From positions 1 through 64,000 of the forward strand of contig JAFOEY010000044.1 in assembly GCA_017387565.1 (NCBI GenBank): a stretch of DNA of 64,000 nt, in the 5' to 3' direction. Shown piece by piece: positions 8,239 to 17,659 of this stretch (position 1 is its first letter; each line of letters starts with the position of its first letter). Position numbers and translations under genes: made by a program. The DNA is from Lachnospiraceae bacterium (GTDB lineage: Bacteria; Bacillota; Clostridia; Lachnospirales; Lachnospiraceae). The notes below the pieces were generated by a model that saw nothing but the letters and a program-made list of their open reading frames with translations, made no database searches and had not been told where the DNA came from.

Positions 8239-9126
8239 ATGGCTTTCAAAATTATTACCGATTCTGCATCGGACGTATCAAGAGAGATGATTGAAAAATA
8301 CAGCTTACATGTGATTCCGACGCCGGTCACTATTGAAGGAACAGACTATTTTGACGGAGAGACGATTTTTCCGGATGAATTTTATAAGATTCAGGCAGAG
8401 GGAAAGGATATCAAAACCTATCATGTCAGCCAGTATATGTTTGAAGAACATTTCAGACCATTTGCACAGGCAAAGGATGAAGTATTGTATATCTGTTTTT
8501 CGACCGGTATAGCAGGAACATTTCAGGCTGCGAATTTAGCAAAAGAGACTATTTTGGAGGAATATCCTGATTTTAAAATCACGATTATCGATTCCAAATG
8601 TGCATCCATGGGATTTGGTCTGGTCGTATATAAGCTTTTAAAAATGCAGGAAAACGGCGCAGATAAGGAACTCATCATTGAGGCAGCACAGTATTTTTGC
8701 GATCACATGAAGCATGCGGTTGCCGTAAGAACTCTGGATTATCTGATGAAAGGCGGACGTATCAGCAGAACATCCGCAATTGCCGGCACCATGTTGGATA
8801 TAAAGCCTATTATTGAAGTTGATGAAAATGGCTCCTTGCAGGCGACTGAAAAAGTACGTGGCTGGAATAAAGCAATCAAACGGATTGTGGACATTGGAAA
8901 AGAAAAAGGTACGGCTTTTGATCGACAGATTATCGGCGTGGCACATGGCATGGAGCCGGAAAGCTATGAAAAATTAAAAACTCTTTTACAGGAAGAGCTA
9001 CATGTCAAAGGCTTTATGGAAACCCGTATCGGTTGTGCAATTGGTGCTCATACCGGTCCCGGAATTGTTGCATTCGTTTATCAGGATGAGATTAACGAGA
9101 AATATCAGAAATATCTTGATGAATAA
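8239..9126 (+). CDS. DegV family fatty-acid-binding protein
   Basis: 295 residues, full length for DegV/FakB proteins, which bind a fatty acid and in Firmicutes present it to the fatty-acid kinase FakA. The N-terminal FKIITDSASDVSREM and the lipid-headgroup binding Ser region FSTGIAGTFQAA are present, as is RTLDYLMKGGRISRTSA in the middle and the HTGPGIVAFVY C-terminal signature. RBS AGAGAGGAGC; ATG 8239. Followed by a strong hairpin. A second DegV paralogue lies at 22641-23510 on the other strand. Confidence 0.92.
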   Translation: MAFKIITDSASDVSREMIEKYSLHVIPTPVTIEGTDYFDGETIFPDEFYKIQAEGKDIKTYHVSQYMFEEHFRPFAQAKDEVLYICFSTGIAGTFQAANLAKETILEEYPDFKITIIDSKCASMGFGLVVYKLLKMQENGADKELIIEAAQYFCDHMKHAVAVRTLDYLMKGGRISRTSAIAGTMLDIKPIIEVDENGSLQATEKVRGWNKAIKRIVDIGKEKGTAFDRQIIGVAHGMEPESYEKLKTLLQEELHVKGFMETRIGCAIGAHTGPGIVAFVYQDEINEKYQKYLDE

Positions 9127-9141
9127 TTTGATATAATATTA

Positions 9142-9201
9142 AATGCCCGGTTTCAAAACTCCGACTTCGTCTTCGAACAGTTGAAACCGGGCATTATTTT
9201 T
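9142..9201 (+). terminator. Rho-independent terminator, also a repeated element
   Basis: Perfect 15-bp arms AATGCCCGGTTTCAA (9142-9156) and TTGAAACCGGGCATT (9181-9195) followed by ATTTTTG. The arm and the 24-bp loop recur almost identically after feoB at 33418-33471, so this terminator is part of a dispersed repeat family. Confidence 0.85.
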
Positions 9202-9485
9202 GTTCGCTTATGCTGCTAAGAAAGGCACAAAACCTCGTAAAAGCCAGCGGGCAAAGATATATCATGTTCTGCAAGGACGACTTGCTATATTTCTAAAGCT
9301 CTATAGTTGCAAATAAAAAAGTGAGAAATGTTAGCAGAGTAAAAAGCCTGCAACTTTGGTAAAAAGAACAATATATTCACTTTTTGAATAATACTGGGAT
9401 TACTAATCCGAAAAAGTGAATAGGATAGTATTTTAACATTTATTAAAGTCAAAAATAATATCCAAGTGTAAAATTAAAACATCAA
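9202..9485 (+). other. Non-coding stretch before the XRE gene
   Basis: No ORF with a ribosome site. It holds an inverted repeat with perfect 11-bp arms (ATTCACTTTTT 9375-9385 and AAAAAGTGAAT 9411-9421) around a 25-bp loop; no T-tract follows, so terminator function is unlikely. Confidence 0.4.
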
Positions 9486-9527
9486 ATGCAAAATATAGTT
9501 GACATATGCAAATTATAGTTGTATATT
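9486..9527 (+). promoter_or_regulatory. Sigma-A promoter overlapping a direct-repeat operator
   Basis: TTGACA (9499-9504), 17-bp spacer, TATATT (9522-9527). Two near-identical 16-mers, ATGCAAAATATAGTTG (9486-9501) and ATGCAAATTATAGTTG (9506-9521), overlap the -35 and the spacer with a 20-bp period (two helical turns). This is the layout expected of an autoregulatory operator for the small XRE protein encoded next. Confidence 0.75.
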
Positions 9528-9570
9528 AAACTCAAGAAAAAGAAATATGGAAATCTGAGGTGAGGAAATA

Positions 9571-9768
9571 TTGAAAAACTTAAAGATGAAACTGGCAAGA
9601 ATGGAACAGGATATTTCCCAGACTGATTTGGCAAAGAGGATTGGTGTCACAAGACAGACTATCGGTATGATTGAATCGGGAGATTATAATCCGACATTAA
9701 AATTATGTCTGGCAATTTGTAAGGAACTGGGAAAAACCTTAGACGAATTATTTTGGGAGGAAGATTAA
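9571..9768 (+). CDS. Small XRE-family transcriptional regulator
   Basis: 65 residues consisting only of a Cro/CI-type helix-turn-helix: QTDLAKRIGVTRQTIGMIE is the HTH core, followed by YNPTLKLCLAICKELGKTLDELF. TTG start at 9571 with GAGGTGAGG upstream. It is separated by 1 bp from the membrane-protein gene; such two-gene pairs (YozG/SinR-like regulator plus small membrane protein) are common in Firmicutes. Likely autoregulated through the direct repeats at its promoter. Confidence 0.85.
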   Translation: MKNLKMKLARMEQDISQTDLAKRIGVTRQTIGMIESGDYNPTLKLCLAICKELGKTLDELFWEED

Positions 9769-9769
9769 G

Positions 9770-10231
9770 ATGAAAAGAAAAAATAATTTAGACGAAATGC
9801 AGGAACAGAAATTATTGCATATTGAAAGTAAAGGATACTGGCTGGCTTTCTGGGGACTGGGTGTATCCTTGATTATTCAGTTAATTTTTTACGGACCCAC
9901 TAATGACTGGAGATATATGGCAGCAGAGTGGATTGTATTCATGGCTATTGCGTTATATATGGTAGCAGGTTGTATCAAAGAAGGAATATGGGATCGTAAA
10001 TTAAGACCTTCTTTTAAAGATAATATATTTATGAGCTTAGTTGCCGGAGTGGTTATGGGTGTTGTACAGTTTGTTATGAGTTATCGCAATTATCATAAAC
10101 CGGTTGGTTCCGTTGCAGCAGGCATTTTCTCCGGATTAATGGTAATGATTTTATGCTTTATCGCATTGACGATTTCTTCTGCCATATATAAAAAAAGACA
10201 GGAAAAACTGGAAGAAGAGTCTGAGGAATAA
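9770..10231 (+). CDS. Four-TM membrane protein, DUF6773-like
   Basis: 153 residues with four hydrophobic segments (approx. residues 22-42, 50-68, 84-104, 112-134) and charged ends (KRKNNLDEMQEQK, KKRQEKLEEESEE). Typical of the DUF6773/YdbT-like membrane partners of small XRE regulators; the segment WYMAAEW-type aromatic loop sits between TM1 and TM2. Function unknown. Co-transcribed with the XRE gene (1-bp gap). Confidence 0.65.
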   Translation: MKRKNNLDEMQEQKLLHIESKGYWLAFWGLGVSLIIQLIFYGPTNDWRYMAAEWIVFMAIALYMVAGCIKEGIWDRKLRPSFKDNIFMSLVAGVVMGVVQFVMSYRNYHKPVGSVAAGIFSGLMVMILCFIALTISSAIYKKRQEKLEEESEE

Positions 10232-10330
10232 ATAATAATAAATATTATCTCTTTTCGGATTTAATCCCTGTAAAAGATGACGGTCAAAGATATATATTGG
10301 GAACATAAATCTGAAAAGAAAAAATTTTAA

Positions 10331-10364
10331 AGACGGATTTCAATAAAATGAAATCCGTCTTTTG
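10331..10364 (+). terminator. Terminator between the XRE operon and trpS
   Basis: Arms AGACGGATTTC and GAAATCCGTCT with an AATAAAAT loop and a TTT tail; because an A-run precedes the left arm it can act in both directions for the convergent genes. Confidence 0.85.
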
Positions 10365-10458
10365 TATAAATTTAATAGAGAAATCGACCATAAATGACCG
10401 AAAAGGGAATAACCATTTAAATTCGATATAAATGATTTATGGCGTTATAGCAAAGAAA

Positions 10459-11547
10459 CTATTCAGCAGAATACTTTTTAGCCTGCTCATCAATATAAGC
10501 CTGATCGTCAAAGTAATTAATCTTCATGGAATCTTTTACTCTGGAAAGTGTTTTAGCAGCTTTTGCTTCAGCCTTGATACTGCCCTGACGTAAGATTTCC
10601 AATACACCCGGAATATCTTTTTCATATTCTTTTCTACGCTCACGAATGGGAGTGAGAATATCTTCCATAACTGCAAAAAGGAAATTCTTTACTTTCACAT
10701 CGCCTAAACCGCCGCGGGTATAATGAGCCTTTACTGCTTCTAAGTTTTCGTATTCGGGCCAGAATTTTTTAAAGTGTTCATCGGTTGCAAAGGCTTCCAG
10801 ATAAATAAATACCGGGTTGCCTTCGACCTGACCGGGATCATCTACGCGTAAATGATTGGGGTCTGTGAACATTTTTTTGATTTTATCTTTTACTACTTCC
10901 GTCGGATCGGATAAGTAAATACAGTTGTTTAAGGATTTACTCATTTTTGCATTTCCGTCCGTGCCGGGCAAACGAAGACAATATTTATTTTCCGGTAAAA
11001 GAATATTGGGTTCTACCAAAGTGTCACCATAAATGTAATTAAAGCGGCGAACAATTTCTCTGGTCTGTTCAATCATGGGTTCCTGATCTTCTCCAACCGG
11101 AACGGTGGTTGCATCAAAAGCGGTAATATCTGCAGCCTGGCTGATAGGATAAGTAAAGAAACCAACCGGAAGGTTGTTTTCAAAATTTCTCATCTGGATT
11201 TCCGCTTTTACGGTGGGATTACGCTGCAGTCTTGCAACGGTAACCAGATTCATATAGTAAAAAGAAAGCTCAGTAAGCTCCGGTACCTGTGACTGGATAA
11301 ACAATGTGGATTTAGAAGGATCCAATCCACAGGAGAGATAGTCAAGTGCCACCTCAATAATATTCTGGCGGACTTTTTCGGGATTATCGGCATTGTCGGT
11401 AAGTGCCTGAGCGTCTGCAATCATAATATAAATCTCATCAAATTCGCCACTGTTTTGTAACTCAACACGTCTTCTTAAAGAACCCACATAGTGACCAATG
11501 TGTAATTTTCCGGTGGGACGGTCACCCGTAAGTATAATTTTTGCCAT
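10459..11547 (-). CDS. trpS: Tryptophan--tRNA ligase
   Basis: Class I aminoacyl-tRNA synthetase charging tRNA-Trp. The HIGH-like motif [12 protein letters not shown] is at residues 11-22 and the KMSKSLNN loop is present about two-thirds along. Family motifs for Trp specificity, [16 protein letters not shown] and [11 protein letters not shown], are intact. I place the start at ATG 11547 ([13 protein letters not shown]) because AAAGGAAG lies just upstream; the open frame continues 14 codons further but without a site. About 362 residues, slightly longer than the ~330 typical form, matching clostridial TrpRS. No T-box leader is visible upstream. Confidence 0.95.
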   Translation of the reverse strand: MAKIILTGDRPTGKLHIGHYVGSLRRRVELQNSGEFDEIYIMIADAQALTDNADNPEKVRQNIIEVALDYLSCGLDPSKSTLFIQSQVPELTELSFYYMNLVTVARLQRNPTVKAEIQMRNFENNLPVGFFTYPISQAADITAFDATTVPVGEDQEPMIEQTREIVRRFNYIYGDTLVEPNILLPENKYCLRLPGTDGNAKMSKSLNNCIYLSDPTEVVKDKIKKMFTDPNHLRVDDPGQVEGNPVFIYLEAFATDEHFKKFWPEYENLEAVKAHYTRGGLGDVKVKNFLFAVMEDILTPIRERRKEYEKDIPGVLEILRQGSIKAEAKAAKTLSRVKDSMKINYFDDQAYIDEQAKKYSAE

Positions 11548-11687
11548 GGTATTTCTTCCTTTCTTTATAGAAAGCACTTTTAAGTGCAATAATTCTGTAG
11601 TCTATTGTATCGAAAATGAAATCAAAGGTCAATGGTAGCTGTAACAGGGATTTTTATTAATTAAATATAAAGAATGAAATAGATTTC

Positions 11688-11740
11688 TTGACATTCACAA
11701 TATCTTCCCCCATAATGATGACTGGTTGTCATGTGACACC
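11688..11740 (+). promoter_or_regulatory. Promoter and TetR-type operator for the efflux operon
   Basis: TTGACA (11688-11693), 17 bp, CATAAT (11711-11716). Immediately downstream lies TGTCATGTGACA (inverted TGTCA/TGACA arms) nested in a longer TGAC...GTCA...TGTCA cluster, a plausible operator for the TetR-family protein encoded at 11894. The rest of the 11548-11893 gap contains no ORF. Confidence 0.6.
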
Positions 11741-11893
11741 CTGTCATTTTTATGCTGTAGCAAGGAGAATAATACGATAAACACAAATGTATCTGACAAT
11801 GACTAATTAGCTGCTACAATCACTTAGCTTAGTTTATTATTATAAAAAGTGAAATGATGATAGATTTTATGATAGGGAAAGGAAGAGAATCTT

Positions 11894-12520
11894 ATGCCGT
11901 CCGAGCGTTTTTTTAATTTGCCGATGGACAAGAAAAAAAGAATCATTGAATCGGCTTTAAAAGAGTTTGCGAGAGTACCTTTTGATGAGATTTCCATTAA
12001 TCGGATTATTCAGGATGCCGATATTTCCCGAGGCAGTTTTTATCAGTATTTTGAAGATAAAGCGGATTTGCAGACATTCTTATTATCGGATTTTGCGGAA
12101 CAGATAAAAACAAAAACAAAGAGATATCTTCAGGAAAAAAAAGGAGATATGTTTCAGTTTTTTGAAGATGGATTAAATTTTATTATTGACATCGGAATGA
12201 AAACACCTTTTATCTATGTCTGTAAAAATGTCTTTTCCCAAATGAGTCAATGTAAAGGCTGTAATCAGGATTCTCCGATTGAAAAAGACATAAGATTATT
12301 GTTTGAGAAAGTCACGGTAACCATGAAAAACGAATACTATCAGGCATATGATATGGAAGATGTTGTGGTTGTATGGGAAATGCTACTTATGCTTGTAAAA
12401 GAATCTATAGTAAGGATTTTTATTATGGAAGAACCAAAAGAAGAGGTTATGGAAAAATATCAGAAAAAAGTAGAAATAATGAAAATAGGTTTTAAATCAA
12501 AGGAGAAAGCTCATGTCTAA
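11894..12520 (+). CDS. TetR/AcrR-family regulator of the RND pump
   Basis: 208 residues with an N-terminal helix-turn-helix (FARVPFDEISINRIIQDADI then SRGSFYQYFEDKADLQ, residues ~30-64) followed by a helical ligand domain containing CKGC near residue 120. The RND transporter gene starts 8 bp inside its 3' end, so the pair is translationally coupled. Expected to repress the operon and be released by a pump substrate. RBS GGAAGAG before ATG 11894. Confidence 0.88.
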   Translation: MPSERFFNLPMDKKKRIIESALKEFARVPFDEISINRIIQDADISRGSFYQYFEDKADLQTFLLSDFAEQIKTKTKRYLQEKKGDMFQFFEDGLNFIIDIGMKTPFIYVCKNVFSQMSQCKGCNQDSPIEKDIRLLFEKVTVTMKNEYYQAYDMEDVVVVWEMLLMLVKESIVRIFIMEEPKEEVMEKYQKKVEIMKIGFKSKEKAHV

Positions 12521-15500
12521 ATTTAGTGTAAAAAAACCTTATACCATATTTGTTGCGGTTGTTGCTATTATTGTATTAGGTATTGTTTCCTATACAAAAA
12601 TGACTCCCGATTTAATGCCAAATATGAACTTACCGTATGTTTTGGTAATCACAACTTATCCGGGTGCAACTCCTGAAAAGGTGGAATTGGAAGTATCAAG
12701 ACCGTTGGAGCAGTCGTTTGCAACACTTGACAAAATCAAAAATGTTGTATCTTCTTCTAGTGAAAACTATTCTATGATTGCATTGGAATTTGAAGATGAT
12801 GTGAATATGGATACCATTTCGATAGATATTTTGCAGGATGTCGATGCAGTTTCCGGTAGTTGGGATGATATGGTCGGAACACCTTACATATTGAAGATTA
12901 ACCCGTCTATGCTCCCGGTTGCTGTAACAGCAGTCGGAATGGAAGGAATGGATACACAGGAGCTTTCCAATTTTATGAATGATGAAATCATTCCGAAACT
13001 GGAAGGTGTGGAAGGTGTAGCAAGTATTGATTCTTCCGGTCTGGTTGAGACGAAGGTTCATGTTGTTTTGAATCAGGACAAAATAGATGCTGTAAATGAA
13101 AAAATTTCTGCAGCACTGGATGATAAATTTGCAGATGCAAAATCTGAGCTGGATGATGGCCAGGCGGAAATCAACAGCGGAAAAAATAAAATTAACAAAG
13201 GAAAAAATGAATTAAATGCCGGAAAGGAAAGCATGGCAGAAGAAACAGCCAATGCTTCCACAAAGCTTACTTCCGGCAGCAGTCAGCTTTTGGAAGTCAA
13301 GATCCCGCTTCAGGAGAAAAAAACAGAGTTAGAAAAAACAAAAAAAGATTTAGAGGAAAAGAAAAAAACATTAACTGAATTATCAAACAGTATCAAGCAG
13401 GCAGAAAGTGCGAAGGCAGAGCTGGAAAATGCCAAGACACAGCTTACCAGTGGTATTTCCGGACTTAAGGAAGCAAAAACGGCTGTTGATAATATGCCTG
13501 CATTAGTGGAGTCGCAGGTGCGTCCACAGGTAGAATCAGCTATTTTAAATCAGATGAAAGCGGCTTATGGAATTGCAGAAGATGCAGAAATTCCGCCGGA
13601 ACTGCTTGCAACCATTCAGGCATCAGCCGAATATCAGGCGGCATATGCTGCTGCATATCAGACAGCTTACGATCAGGCTATGGAAACTGCCTATGTACAG
13701 ATTGATGCACAGCTTGCCGCAGCCGGAACGAACCGGGATGGACTGGATGCAACAATTGCAACTTTGGAAGGTCAGCTTTCACAGGTTGAGGCATCCTTAG
13801 TACAGGTAAATAGTGGATTAGACCAGATTGATCAGGCGCTTAGTGCACAGGGCATGCAGCGCAGTGATGTGCAGAATGCGTTAACAGAACTGGACAACGG
13901 TCTTGCACAGGTTAATACAGGACTGGAACAAATCAATAATGGATTGGCACAGATTGAAAACGGAAGCATGCAGCTTTTGGAAGGCCAGAAGCTTTTGGAA
14001 CAACAAAAAACTTTGGGCATTCTTCAGCTTAGTGAGGCAACCACGCAGTTATTAGTGGGCGAATTCCAGTTAACAAGTGCTCAGGCACAACTGGATGCCG
14101 GTCTTGATCAGTTTGAAGAAGCAAAAGAGAAGGCTTATGAGCAGGCTGACTTAGACAATATTATTACGATGGATATGATTTCGCAGATTCTGTTTGCACA
14201 GAACTTTGCAATGCCTGCCGGTTATATCGAAGAAGATGGTATTCAGTATATGGTCAGTGTCGGAGATGAGATTGTCGATGAAGACGAAATCAACAATCTC
14301 TTACTGATGGATATGCATTTGGATGGATTGGATCCAATTTATTTATCCGATGTGGCAGATGTATTTTTGTCTGATAACAGTGGTGATGTGTATGCTAATA
14401 TTGACGGAACCAATGGTATTATGCTTTCTTTTACCAAACAGTCTACTTATGCAACAGCTGAGGTCGCAGATAATATTACCAAACGTCTTGATAAGCTGAC
14501 AGAGGAATATGAAGGTTTCCATTACTCAACCATGATGGATCAGGGTGATTATATTTATATGATCATCAATTCCATTTTAAAAAGTTTGTTGCTGGGTGCG
14601 TTATTTGCAATCATTATTCTGTTTTTATTCTTAAAGGATATCAGACCGACGTTTATTACACTTTGTTCGATTCCGATCAGTGTCATCTTTGCTTTTGTAC
14701 TGATGTATTTTTCCGGAATTACTTTGAATATGATCTCGATGTCCGGTCTGGCGATTGCAGTAGGTATGTTAGTGGATAACTCGGTTGTCGTAATCGAAAA
14801 TACCTATCGTTTGATTGCAAAAGGAGAAAGTGCTTTAAAGGCAGCAGTTGCCGGAGCATCACAGGTTGCCGGAGCGGTAATTGCGTCAACATTGACAACC
14901 ATCTGTGTATTTTTACCGATTGTATTTGTGGATGGACTGACCAGAGAGATATTTACGGATCTGGCTCTTACCATGGGTTATGCCTTGATTGCCAGCCTGA
15001 TTATTTCCCTGACACTTGTTCCGGCTATGGCATCCCGGGTATTAAAGAATACAAAAGAAAAATCACAGCCGATTATGGGCAGATTACTTGGAGGCTATCG
15101 GAAACTGATTGCACTTGCATTAAACCATAAGTTGATTACCCTTGGAATTGCGCTTGGTCTTTTGATATTTAGTTTTGTTGCAGCGATTGCAAAAGGATTT
15201 ATCTTTATGCCGAATATGTCTTCTAATCAGATGTCTGCAACGATTACGGTATCAGAAGAAGAGAGCTTTGCAGATTTGGTGGAAGCATCCGATCACATTG
15301 TAGAAGAAGTTTTGAAAATGGATGGCGTTGAAAGTGTAGGTGCCATGGCACAGAGTGAAGGAAGTACCTTATCTATGATGGGTGGAGGATCTTCTGACGG
15401 TCCGAGTACAACCTTGTATGTCATGCTGAAAGAGGATGGAAATATCGATACCTATGCGCTGGCAGATCAGATTAATGCCTTGGGAGAAAAATACGCATGT

Positions 15501-16676
15501 ACCGTTGATGCGCAGGCCGATGGTGGAATGGGAAGTATGATGTCCATGCTCGGCGGAGAAGGTGTAACACTTTATTTGTATGGTGATGATATGGATACCT
15601 TACAGGAAAGTGCCAAAGAGGTTGCTAAAATAATGGAAGGTGTAAAAGGAACAACCAATGTTTCCGACGGTCTGGAAGATACGTCTCCTGCCATTAAGAT
15701 TACCGTGGATAAAGAAAAGGCAATGAAAGAAGGCCTTACAGTTGCCCAGATTTACCAGGAACTTGCCGGTGCAATCAAGTCTGAGGCAACGGCAACATCC
15801 ATTACCATGGATGCAGATAGCTATGACGTTTTAGTTCAAAAAGATGATGAAAAGAAGCTTTCCCTTTCGGAACTGAAAAAATATGAATTCGAAACTACAG
15901 ATCAAGAAGGCGAAAAGAAGACCGTGAAGTTAAAGGATATTGCTGAGATTAAGGAAAGCGAATCCTTGCAAACGATTAATCGTCAAAACCAAAAGCGTTA
16001 TCTGTCTTTAAGCTGCGGTATTGAGGAAGGATACAATGTAACATTGGTAACTGCCGATGTGAAAGAAGCACTTGACCAATTTGAATTGCCGGCAGGTATG
16101 TCGATTGAATACAATGGACAAAATGAGGAAATCATGGAAGCAATGAAACAGTTTGTTCTTATGATTTTATTGGGAATTGTATTGGTATATCTGGTAATGG
16201 TAGCACAGTTCCAGTCCTTGAAGTCGCCTTTTATCATCTTGTTTACGATTCCGCTTGCTTTTACGGGAGGATTTTTATCCTTGCTGATATGTGGAATGGA
16301 TGTCAGTGTCATTTCAATGATGGGCTTTGTCATGCTGACCGGTATTATTGTAAATAACGGTATTGTGTTGGTAGATTTTATCAATCAGTTGCGTGCGGAA
16401 GGCATGGAAAAACAAGAGGCTGTCATTGAAGCCGGCGTTACCCGTATGAGACCGATTTTGATGACAACATTAACAACCATTCTCGGTTTGTTTGATATGG
16501 CTTTGGCAAGAGAAATGGGTAGTGAAATGATGCAGCCGGTAGCTGTTGTTTGTATCGGCGGACTTTTATATGCAACGTTGATGACGTTGTTTGTAGTACC
16601 TTGTCTGTATGATTTGTTTAACCGTAAAGATATGAAAGTAATCAAGGATGAGGACTTGATACTGGAAACAGAATAA
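12513..16676 (+). CDS. RND-superfamily efflux permease with long coiled-coil insertion
   Basis: 1387 residues; ordinary AcrB/SwrC-type proteins have ~1030. The N-terminal TM (residues ~11-29) and porter motif PDLMPNMNLPYVLV are HAE-like. Residues ~195-550 are a long low-complexity helical insert (repeats such as LDDGQAEINSGKNKINKG and GLEQINNGLAQIENGS) before TM2-6 at ~685-860 (GMLVDNSVVVIENTYR carries the proton-relay Asp). A second half repeats the fold (TGIIVNNGIVLVDFINQLR). The repeats resemble those of YhgE/Pip and MmpL-like Gram-positive proteins. With no outer membrane, the insert may span the cell wall. Co-transcribed with the TetR gene; terminator follows. Confidence 0.9.
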   Translation: MSKFSVKKPYTIFVAVVAIIVLGIVSYTKMTPDLMPNMNLPYVLVITTYPGATPEKVELEVSRPLEQSFATLDKIKNVVSSSSENYSMIALEFEDDVNMDTISIDILQDVDAVSGSWDDMVGTPYILKINPSMLPVAVTAVGMEGMDTQELSNFMNDEIIPKLEGVEGVASIDSSGLVETKVHVVLNQDKIDAVNEKISAALDDKFADAKSELDDGQAEINSGKNKINKGKNELNAGKESMAEETANASTKLTSGSSQLLEVKIPLQEKKTELEKTKKDLEEKKKTLTELSNSIKQAESAKAELENAKTQLTSGISGLKEAKTAVDNMPALVESQVRPQVESAILNQMKAAYGIAEDAEIPPELLATIQASAEYQAAYAAAYQTAYDQAMETAYVQIDAQLAAAGTNRDGLDATIATLEGQLSQVEASLVQVNSGLDQIDQALSAQGMQRSDVQNALTELDNGLAQVNTGLEQINNGLAQIENGSMQLLEGQKLLEQQKTLGILQLSEATTQLLVGEFQLTSAQAQLDAGLDQFEEAKEKAYEQADLDNIITMDMISQILFAQNFAMPAGYIEEDGIQYMVSVGDEIVDEDEINNLLLMDMHLDGLDPIYLSDVADVFLSDNSGDVYANIDGTNGIMLSFTKQSTYATAEVADNITKRLDKLTEEYEGFHYSTMMDQGDYIYMIINSILKSLLLGALFAIIILFLFLKDIRPTFITLCSIPISVIFAFVLMYFSGITLNMISMSGLAIAVGMLVDNSVVVIENTYRLIAKGESALKAAVAGASQVAGAVIASTLTTICVFLPIVFVDGLTREIFTDLALTMGYALIASLIISLTLVPAMASRVLKNTKEKSQPIMGRLLGGYRKLIALALNHKLITLGIALGLLIFSFVAAIAKGFIFMPNMSSNQMSATITVSEEESFADLVEASDHIVEEVLKMDGVESVGAMAQSEGSTLSMMGGGSSDGPSTTLYVMLKEDGNIDTYALADQINALGEKYACTVDAQADGGMGSMMSMLGGEGVTLYLYGDDMDTLQESAKEVAKIMEGVKGTTNVSDGLEDTSPAIKITVDKEKAMKEGLTVAQIYQELAGAIKSEATATSITMDADSYDVLVQKDDEKKLSLSELKKYEFETTDQEGEKKTVKLKDIAEIKESESLQTINRQNQKRYLSLSCGIEEGYNVTLVTADVKEALDQFELPAGMSIEYNGQNEEIMEAMKQFVLMILLGIVLVYLVMVAQFQSLKSPFIILFTIPLAFTGGFLSLLICGMDVSVISMMGFVMLTGIIVNNGIVLVDFINQLRAEGMEKQEAVIEAGVTRMRPILMTTLTTILGLFDMALAREMGSEMMQPVAVVCIGGLLYATLMTLFVVPCLYDLFNRKDMKVIKDEDLILETE

Positions 16677-16691
16677 ATTAGATACCTTTTG

Positions 16692-16734
16692 ACAGGCTGT
16701 TGCAATATGCAATGGCCTGTTTTGTTATACATGA
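16692..16734 (+). terminator. Terminator after the RND gene
   Basis: ACAGGC (16692-16697) pairs with GCCTGT (16725-16730), with an inner TTGCAATATGCAA hairpin, followed by TTTTG. Confidence 0.75.
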
Positions 16735-16794
16735 TGAGCCAAACGAAGTAAAAAATGCTCCGGTTAAGTTGTTGTATGACAAAAGAACCGTCCT

Positions 16795-16840
16795 CGGTTG
16801 TGATCGGTTGTGCGGTTGTGGTTGTCTCCAGTTGTGCGGT
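16795..16840 (+). repeat. CGGTTGTG short tandem motif upstream of larB
   Basis: Three exact CGGTTGTG copies at 16795, 16805 and 16813 plus degenerate GGTTGTC and AGTTGTGCGGTTG further on, 50-100 bp before the larB start. Could be a regulator-binding cluster or a simple repeat; unassigned. Confidence 0.45.
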
Positions 16841-16892
16841 TGAGTTTCTGCAAAACTTGTTATAAGATAAAAAAGATAAAGGTAACATATGA

Positions 16893-17648
16893 ATGGGTGA
16901 ATCGATGGAAACGATAGAAATTTTAAATAAAGTAAAAAGTGGAGAAATAACTATTGAAGAGGCAGAGCGTTTCTTTAAAAAACAGCCTTTTGAAGAGTTA
17001 GGGTTTGCAAAGCTGGATTCACACAGGGAAATTCGCTCCGGATTTCCTGAAGTAATATTTTGCAGTAAAAAGCCTGATGATTTTCTGGTAAATATCTATC
17101 AGAAAATGTTTGAGTTACATGGGGAGGTTTTTGGTACCCGGGCAACAAAGCATCAATATGAAATTGTAAAAGCGGTGATACCGGAAATAACGTATGATGA
17201 AGTTTCTCAAATATTAAAATACGAAAAGCCGGATAAAAATCATATTGGAAAAATTGCAGTATGCACGGCAGGAACCGCAGACATTCCCGTGGCAGAAGAA
17301 GCTGCCCAGACCGCAGAATTCTTTGGTGCAAAGGTTGAGCGATTTTATGATGTTGGAGTCAGCGGTATCCATAGATTGTTATCCAAAGTGGAAGATATTC
17401 AGTCTGCCAACTGTGTTGTCGCGGTAGCCGGAATGGAAGGAGCACTTGCCAGTGTCATCGGAGGGCTTGTCAGCAATCCGGTCATTGCTGTTCCGACATC
17501 GGTTGGATACGGTGCAAGTATGAACGGGTTATCTGCTTTACTTACCATGATCAATTCCTGTGCCAATGGAGTTGCGGTTGTAAATATTGATAATGGATAT
17601 GGTGCCGGTTATATGGCAACGCAGATTAACCGTTTGGCAGAAAAGTAG
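16893..17648 (+). CDS. larB: Nickel pincer cofactor biosynthesis protein LarB
   Basis: LarB carboxylates and hydrolyses nicotinic acid adenine dinucleotide to start synthesis of the nickel-pincer nucleotide used by lactate racemase and related LarA enzymes. The C-terminal AIR-carboxylase-like domain is clear: AVCTAGTADIPVAEEAAQTA (residues ~118-137), VAGMEGALASVIGGL and VGYGASMNGLSALLTM, with the catalytic Cys in MINSCANG. 251 residues from ATG 16893, or 247 from ATG 16905; AAAGG at 16878-16882 suits the first. Precedes larE and larC on the same strand, but a palindromic element intervenes. No larA is in the window. Confidence 0.92.
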   Translation: MGESMETIEILNKVKSGEITIEEAERFFKKQPFEELGFAKLDSHREIRSGFPEVIFCSKKPDDFLVNIYQKMFELHGEVFGTRATKHQYEIVKAVIPEITYDEVSQILKYEKPDKNHIGKIAVCTAGTADIPVAEEAAQTAEFFGAKVERFYDVGVSGIHRLLSKVEDIQSANCVVAVAGMEGALASVIGGLVSNPVIAVPTSVGYGASMNGLSALLTMINSCANGVAVVNIDNGYGAGYMATQINRLAEK

Positions 17649-17659
17649 ATGTTTTTTGT

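Noticed and set aside
11548-11893. T-box leader upstream of trpS
   Set aside because: No T-box consensus (AGGGTGGNACCGCG-like) or terminator/antiterminator pair was seen on the minus strand before the trpS start.
12696-13061. Minus-strand ORF inside the RND gene
   Set aside because: Shadow frame of a well-supported gene, no independent signals.
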